From NCBI GenBank assembly GCA_016718655.1, contig JADKCV010000015.1, positions 27,729-91,728 on the forward strand: a DNA stretch of 64,000 nucleotides, written 5' to 3'. Of the stretch, positions 60,410 to 64,000 are shown one piece after another. The first letter of the stretch is position 1. The number at the start of each line of letters is the position of its first letter. Position numbers and translations under genes: made by a program. A model generated the notes under the pieces. That model was not told the origin of the DNA, searched no databases, and saw only the letters and a program-made list of their open reading frames with translations. The stretch is from Flavobacteriales bacterium (GTDB lineage: Bacteria > Bacteroidota > Bacteroidia > Flavobacteriales_F > PHOS-HE28).

Positions 60410-63400
60410 TCAGACCAGTACGGCGTTCAACGCATCCACCAGTTCCTCCCGCTTGAACGGCTTCGGCACGTAACCATCCATGCCGCTTTCCTTGCAGCGA
60501 TGCCTCCTCTTTCAGCACGTTCGCGGTCATGGCGATGATCGGGATGCGTGACTTAGGGCCAACCAGTGCGCGGATGGCCCGTGTTGCATCATGCCCGTTC
60601 ATCTCGGGCATCTGCACATCCATCAGCACGAGGTGATAGTCGTTGGTCTGCAGCATCTCAACGGCGATGCGCCCATTCACGGCCACATCCACCAGCACAC
60701 CAGGGATGGCGTCGGCCAGTTCGTCCTTCGCTACCATGGCGTTGAATTCGTTGTCCTCGGCCAGTAGGATGCGAAGATCGCGTAGGGAAGTCCGTTGGGG
60801 TAGATCATGATCCGCACGAACAACGTCTGCCTCCGTGAGGGCATACGGTATGCTCACCGTGAACGTGCTTCCCTTTCCGACCTCGCTGTTCACCGTGATG
60901 TCGCCGCCTTGCATCTGCGCCAAACGCCTGCTGATGGACAGGCCGAGGCCGGTGCCGCCGTATTTGAACGCGGTGCTTCCCTGGCCTTGATCGAATTCCT
61001 CGAAGATGCGATCACGCCGATCAGGTGCTACACCGATGCCGGTGTCCGTAACATCAATGACCAAGACCACCGTCCCGGTCACAGCCGCGCTGGCTCGCAT
61101 GCACAAGGAAACACCGCCCTCGGCAGTGAACTTGATGGCGTTGCCAACGAGGTTCATGATGATCTGTTGCAAGCGTGTGGGGTCGCCCTCCAATAATGCT
61201 GGCACCTCAGGGTCGATCACCATCCGTAAGTACAGCTTCTTCTCTTCCGCCTTGAAACAAAGGATCTCCGCAACACCTTGGGCCACCGCACGTGGATCGA
61301 AGGGCACGGACTCCAGGACGATCTTGCCCGCCTCCATCTTGCTCAGGTCGAGCACGTCGTTGATGATCACCAGCAGGCTCTCGGAGCTCTTCGCGATAGC
61401 GTCGAGGTATTTCTCCTGATCGGGCAAGTGCGCATTGCGCCGCAGGATGCCGGTCATGCCCATGATGGCGTTCATCGGCGTTCGGATCTCGTGGCTCATG
61501 TTGGCCAGGAACTGCTGCTTGATCTTGCCACTGTGCTCGGCGCGCTCGCGTTGACGGTGGGCCTCCTCCTTCTCGCGGTGCAGCGCCGCAGTGCGCTCGG
61601 CCACCGTGCGTTCCAACATCTCCTTCTGTCGGTTCAAACCCTTGGTGCGTATCCGGATGTAGAGCAGCACTCCACCGACCAGCGCGAACACATAGAGCGC
61701 ATAGGCCCACCACGTGCGCCACCAAGGCGGCAGCACGACCAGCTTGAAAGCGGTGCCTTCCGTGTCCCAGACCCCGTCGCGATTGTCGCCGCGAACATGG
61801 AAGGTGTACGTGCCGGGGTCGAGGTTGGTGTATACCGCCGAACGGTCATGCCCCGCCACGATCCAGTCGCTGTCGAAGCCTTCAAGCTTGTACTGATACC
61901 GGTGCTCCTTGGGCGCTGAGAATTCCAAGGTGGCGAACTCGAAGGTGACCATATTCGCGCTGTACGGGATGGTGAGGCCATCACTCAGGTAGGCGGGCCG
62001 GTCCAGGGGAGAACCTTCGGCGCGATGGTCCAACGCTCGGTTGATGAGCTTGATGCCAGTGATGCGTATAGCGCTGGCGGTGCTGTCATCCGCGAGTTCG
62101 GCCGCCTTGAAGTAGTTGAAGCCCATCACACCACCGAAGAAGAGGGTGCCGTCAGGCTGCTTGCAGAAGGCATAACGGTTGAACTCATCGCTCTGGAGTC
62201 CGTCGCTCGCATCGTAGTTGCGGAAGATGGCGGTCCTCGGATCGAAGCGCGCGATCCCCTTGTTCGTGCTCATCCACAAGTTGCCGGCTTCATCCGGGAG
62301 GATGCCGTACACCACGTCGTTGGGCAGGCCCTGCTTGGGTTGCCGACGCATGCACTTGCCCGTGCGCTTGTCCAGCCGGTTCGCCGCCGCCATTTGGTGC
62401 CCACCCAGAGCACATCCGGATCCTGGGTCGTTCAACAGCGAATAGATGATGTCGTCGAAAGCGGAAAACCGGATCGGCCAGGGTCGTGCGTGTACACGTG
62501 CCACGGCGCGGCCCGCGCCGCTCTTGCGCCTATCGTAACGATACAAGCCGGTTGCGGTTCCTAGCCAGAGCAGCCCGTTGTCATCCCGGAGCATCGCGTG
62601 CAGGAAGCGGTCGACCGCAGCCCCCGTGATCGCGGATTGGGTACATAGTGGAACAGACCGGTCCGGCGATCGAAGCGGCAGAGCGTTTGGACCGAGCCCG
62701 ACCCAGATGAGCGAATCGCCTCCGCAGGAAGGTTCCCTGGTGGGTCTCCTCCGGGAAGGCGCGTATGGCGGCCGTGTCACGCGCGATGCAGGGTGATCTT
62801 GATCCCAACACGGGTCATAGGTTACGAGACCCTCATGGTTGAACCACTAGATCCCTCGTTCATCCCTGACCAACACCCGGTTCGCACGGCTCAACCTGTC
62901 CAACGCCGGGTCTTGGACCTTCTCGGTCCACGGGATCCACGTGGGCCACGTGTTGGTCCGAGGATCGAACTCGTTCAGGAATCCATCGTGGAAGGCAACT
63001 GACACGCGCCCACCGGGCAAGGCCTGTATGGGACCACAGCTCGTGGACTTCACCGTGTTGAAGCGGGCACTGCGCGGATCGTAGGTGAGCAGGCCGCCCG
63101 AGGGTACCGATCCGCATCAGACCATTGCGGTCGCGATAGGCGCATTTGGCGCCTTGCGCTTGGGCAGGAGGTTCTGGTCACGAGGACACCGGGAGAGGGA
63201 GCCAAGCCCTCCAGAGCCAGGATCGAAGAGGTAGATGCCGGAGTACACGGCGATCCACAACCGGCCCTTGCCGTCCACGGTGGCGTTCGTGCCGCGCATC
63301 TGGCCCAGTTCGGAACCGGCTTCGAAAGTGTCTTCGCCCGTTCGGAATGCGCATCGAGCTGAACGATGCCGAACATGTGGAGGCCAAAGGTGCGCTGGTT

Positions 63401-64000
63401 CACCGTGTCCTCGGCCGCGACCATCCCGGGAAGAGCGGCGGACGGGTCCTGCCCGTGCTCGTGTTGCCGGCCGGGTGGTCGAGCCCGCAAGGTGTCCAAG
63501 CGCTCATTGCCTGCGTGGTCAGGGATCACGAAAGCTGTTCCCCATCATGCTGGCTGGCCCAGATCGTTCCCGCCTGGTCCGCGCTCACGAGACAACTGTT
63601 GCCGAGGTATTGCTTGATCGTACACAGCGGCATGCCATCGACCTGGGATCCCCCGGCGAACGTCAGCTTGAACAAGCCGTTGTTGCGTGCCAGCCAGAGT
63701 TCGTTGTTCGCGTCCTGTGCGATACTTTGTACAATGTCGTTGATGGGGATCGACCCCGCACGCGCATGGATGAACCGCTCGCTGTCCCGGTCGAAGAGAT
63801 CAAGCCCTTCGCTCGTTCCCACCCACAGGCGGCCTTGGTTGTCCTCGAATAGCGCGTGGATGTAGTTGTTCCGAAGGGTGGTGCTGTCCTCCGGATCCTG
63901 CCGGAAAACGGCGAAGGTGTAGCCATCGTAGCGATTCAATCCATCCTTGGTGCCGAACCACACCAAGCCGTACTTGTCCTGCAGGATGGTGTTCACCATG
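60410..64000 (-). pseudogene. hybrid sensor histidine kinase with N-terminal propeller (HTCS-like), frame-broken, 5' end off the window
   Basis: Minus-strand pieces together form a hybrid two-component sensor. The first is a Reg_prop beta-propeller (63526-63999 begins MVNTILQDKYGLVWFGTKDG, RLWVGTSEGLDLFDRDS). Further propeller pieces follow in other frames (DGKGRLWIAVYSGIYLFDPG; VAFHDGFLNEFDPRTNTW; NLWMSTNKGIARFDPRT). Then come a Y_Y_Y domain (YQYKLEGFDSDWIVAGHD), one membrane helix (WWAYALYVFALVGGVLLYIR), HisKA (NMSHEIRTPMNAIMGM, His codon at 61493-61491), HATPase (DTGIGVAP, GGTGLGLSISRRLAQMQGG) and a receiver (LLAEDNEFNA, LVLMDVQMPEMNG). At least six frame changes occur, including near 60495, after which MDGYVPKPFKREELVDALN to TGA 60412-60410 is the true C-terminus. 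The kinase core between 60500 and about 62390 is one clean frame, apart from that final shift. Decay and assembly error are both possible. Confidence 0.75.

Noticed and set aside
60000..60490. C-terminal extension of the kinase frame past the receiver domain
   Set aside because: After a frame change near 60495 the true receiver end (GYVPKPF... to TGA at 60412-60410) is in another frame. The extension has low-complexity composition and overlaps the lipoprotein-like start.
1..64000. Search for CRISPR arrays, transposases, integrases, rRNA genes and phage genes
   Set aside because: No regularly spaced repeats, terminal inverted repeats with a transposase, rRNA or phage structural genes were seen. 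The window looks like ordinary chromosome.

Overview
The window reads as a chromosomal segment of an uncultured, fairly G+C-rich member of the Bacteroidota, most likely the order Flavobacteriales. Four things point there. Several large exported proteins end in, or resemble proteins that end in, type IX secretion (T9SS) C-terminal domains. Many genes are preceded by the Bacteroidota-type -7 promoter element TAnnTTTG and close variants. A gene encodes the HU-like (CCDC81-type) plus SPOR architecture typical of this phylum. There is also an SDR-type threonine dehydrogenase and a YphP/BrxB-type bacilliredoxin. I see no rRNA, insertion sequence, prophage, integrase or CRISPR array. The only clear RNA gene is a tRNA-Ser(GGA) at the left edge.

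Layout. 0-5.3 kb: tRNA-Ser, L-asparaginase and TatD nuclease, a heptosyltransferase-like GT9 with a coupled small unknown protein, then an acyl-CoA thioesterase with a membrane protein, and a PrxQ/Bcp peroxiredoxin. 5.3-12.4 kb: a long minus-strand run (TonB-dependent receptor, multi-pass membrane protein, KdsB, HU/SPOR protein, STAS-like protein, secreted WD40-like protein) centred on the cell envelope. 12.4-15.9 kb: DprA, NADP-type glutamate dehydrogenase and a DUF4349 lipoprotein. 15.9-25.2 kb: a secretome block with an Omp28-like T9SS protein, a 1307-aa Asp-box/PKD protein and a 1153-aa M36 (fungalysin) metallopeptidase. The last two share a jelly-roll-like domain and a distinctive duplicated C-terminal module. 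25.2-36.5 kb: mostly housekeeping (TadA, RecJ, a lipoprotein trypsin-like protease with a coupled beta-barrel, uridine kinase, NadD, Gmk, YicC, an EamA transporter, an LPG-synthase-like membrane protein, a cystathionine gamma-synthase/lyase). Two small minus-strand genes of 46 and 58 codons lie here. 36.6-41 kb: two tandem paralogous M43 (pappalysin-type) metallopeptidases with T9SS domains. 41.3-50.9 kb: a secreted protein/lipoprotein pair, DNA polymerase I, a 584-aa secreted protein, a second Omp28-like T9SS protein and an M28 peptidase lipoprotein. 50.8-56.9 kb: CysS, a MORN-repeat protein, threonine dehydrogenase, three small envelope genes and TrhO. 56.9-59.7 kb: the tyrosine/homogentisate enzymes HmgA and HppD. 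59.7-64 kb: a hybrid sensor kinase with an N-terminal propeller, running off the right edge.

How the genes work together. The dominant theme is an exported hydrolase and adhesin repertoire: two M43 peptidases, one M36 peptidase, one M28 peptidase, a trypsin-like lipoprotein and two Omp28-like proteins. Around it are envelope-assembly genes (KdsB and GT9 for LPS, SPOR, TonB receptor) and amino-acid catabolism (asparaginase, glutamate dehydrogenase, threonine dehydrogenase, HppD/HmgA). This fits a heterotroph that degrades extracellular protein and uses amino acids.

Caveats. Reading frames are clean over most of the window, but three loci right of 58.1 kb (58143-58527, 60083-60295, 60410-64000) show broken frames. 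This could be gene decay or indel errors near a contig end. Functions are inferred from recognised motifs by eye; no database search was run.
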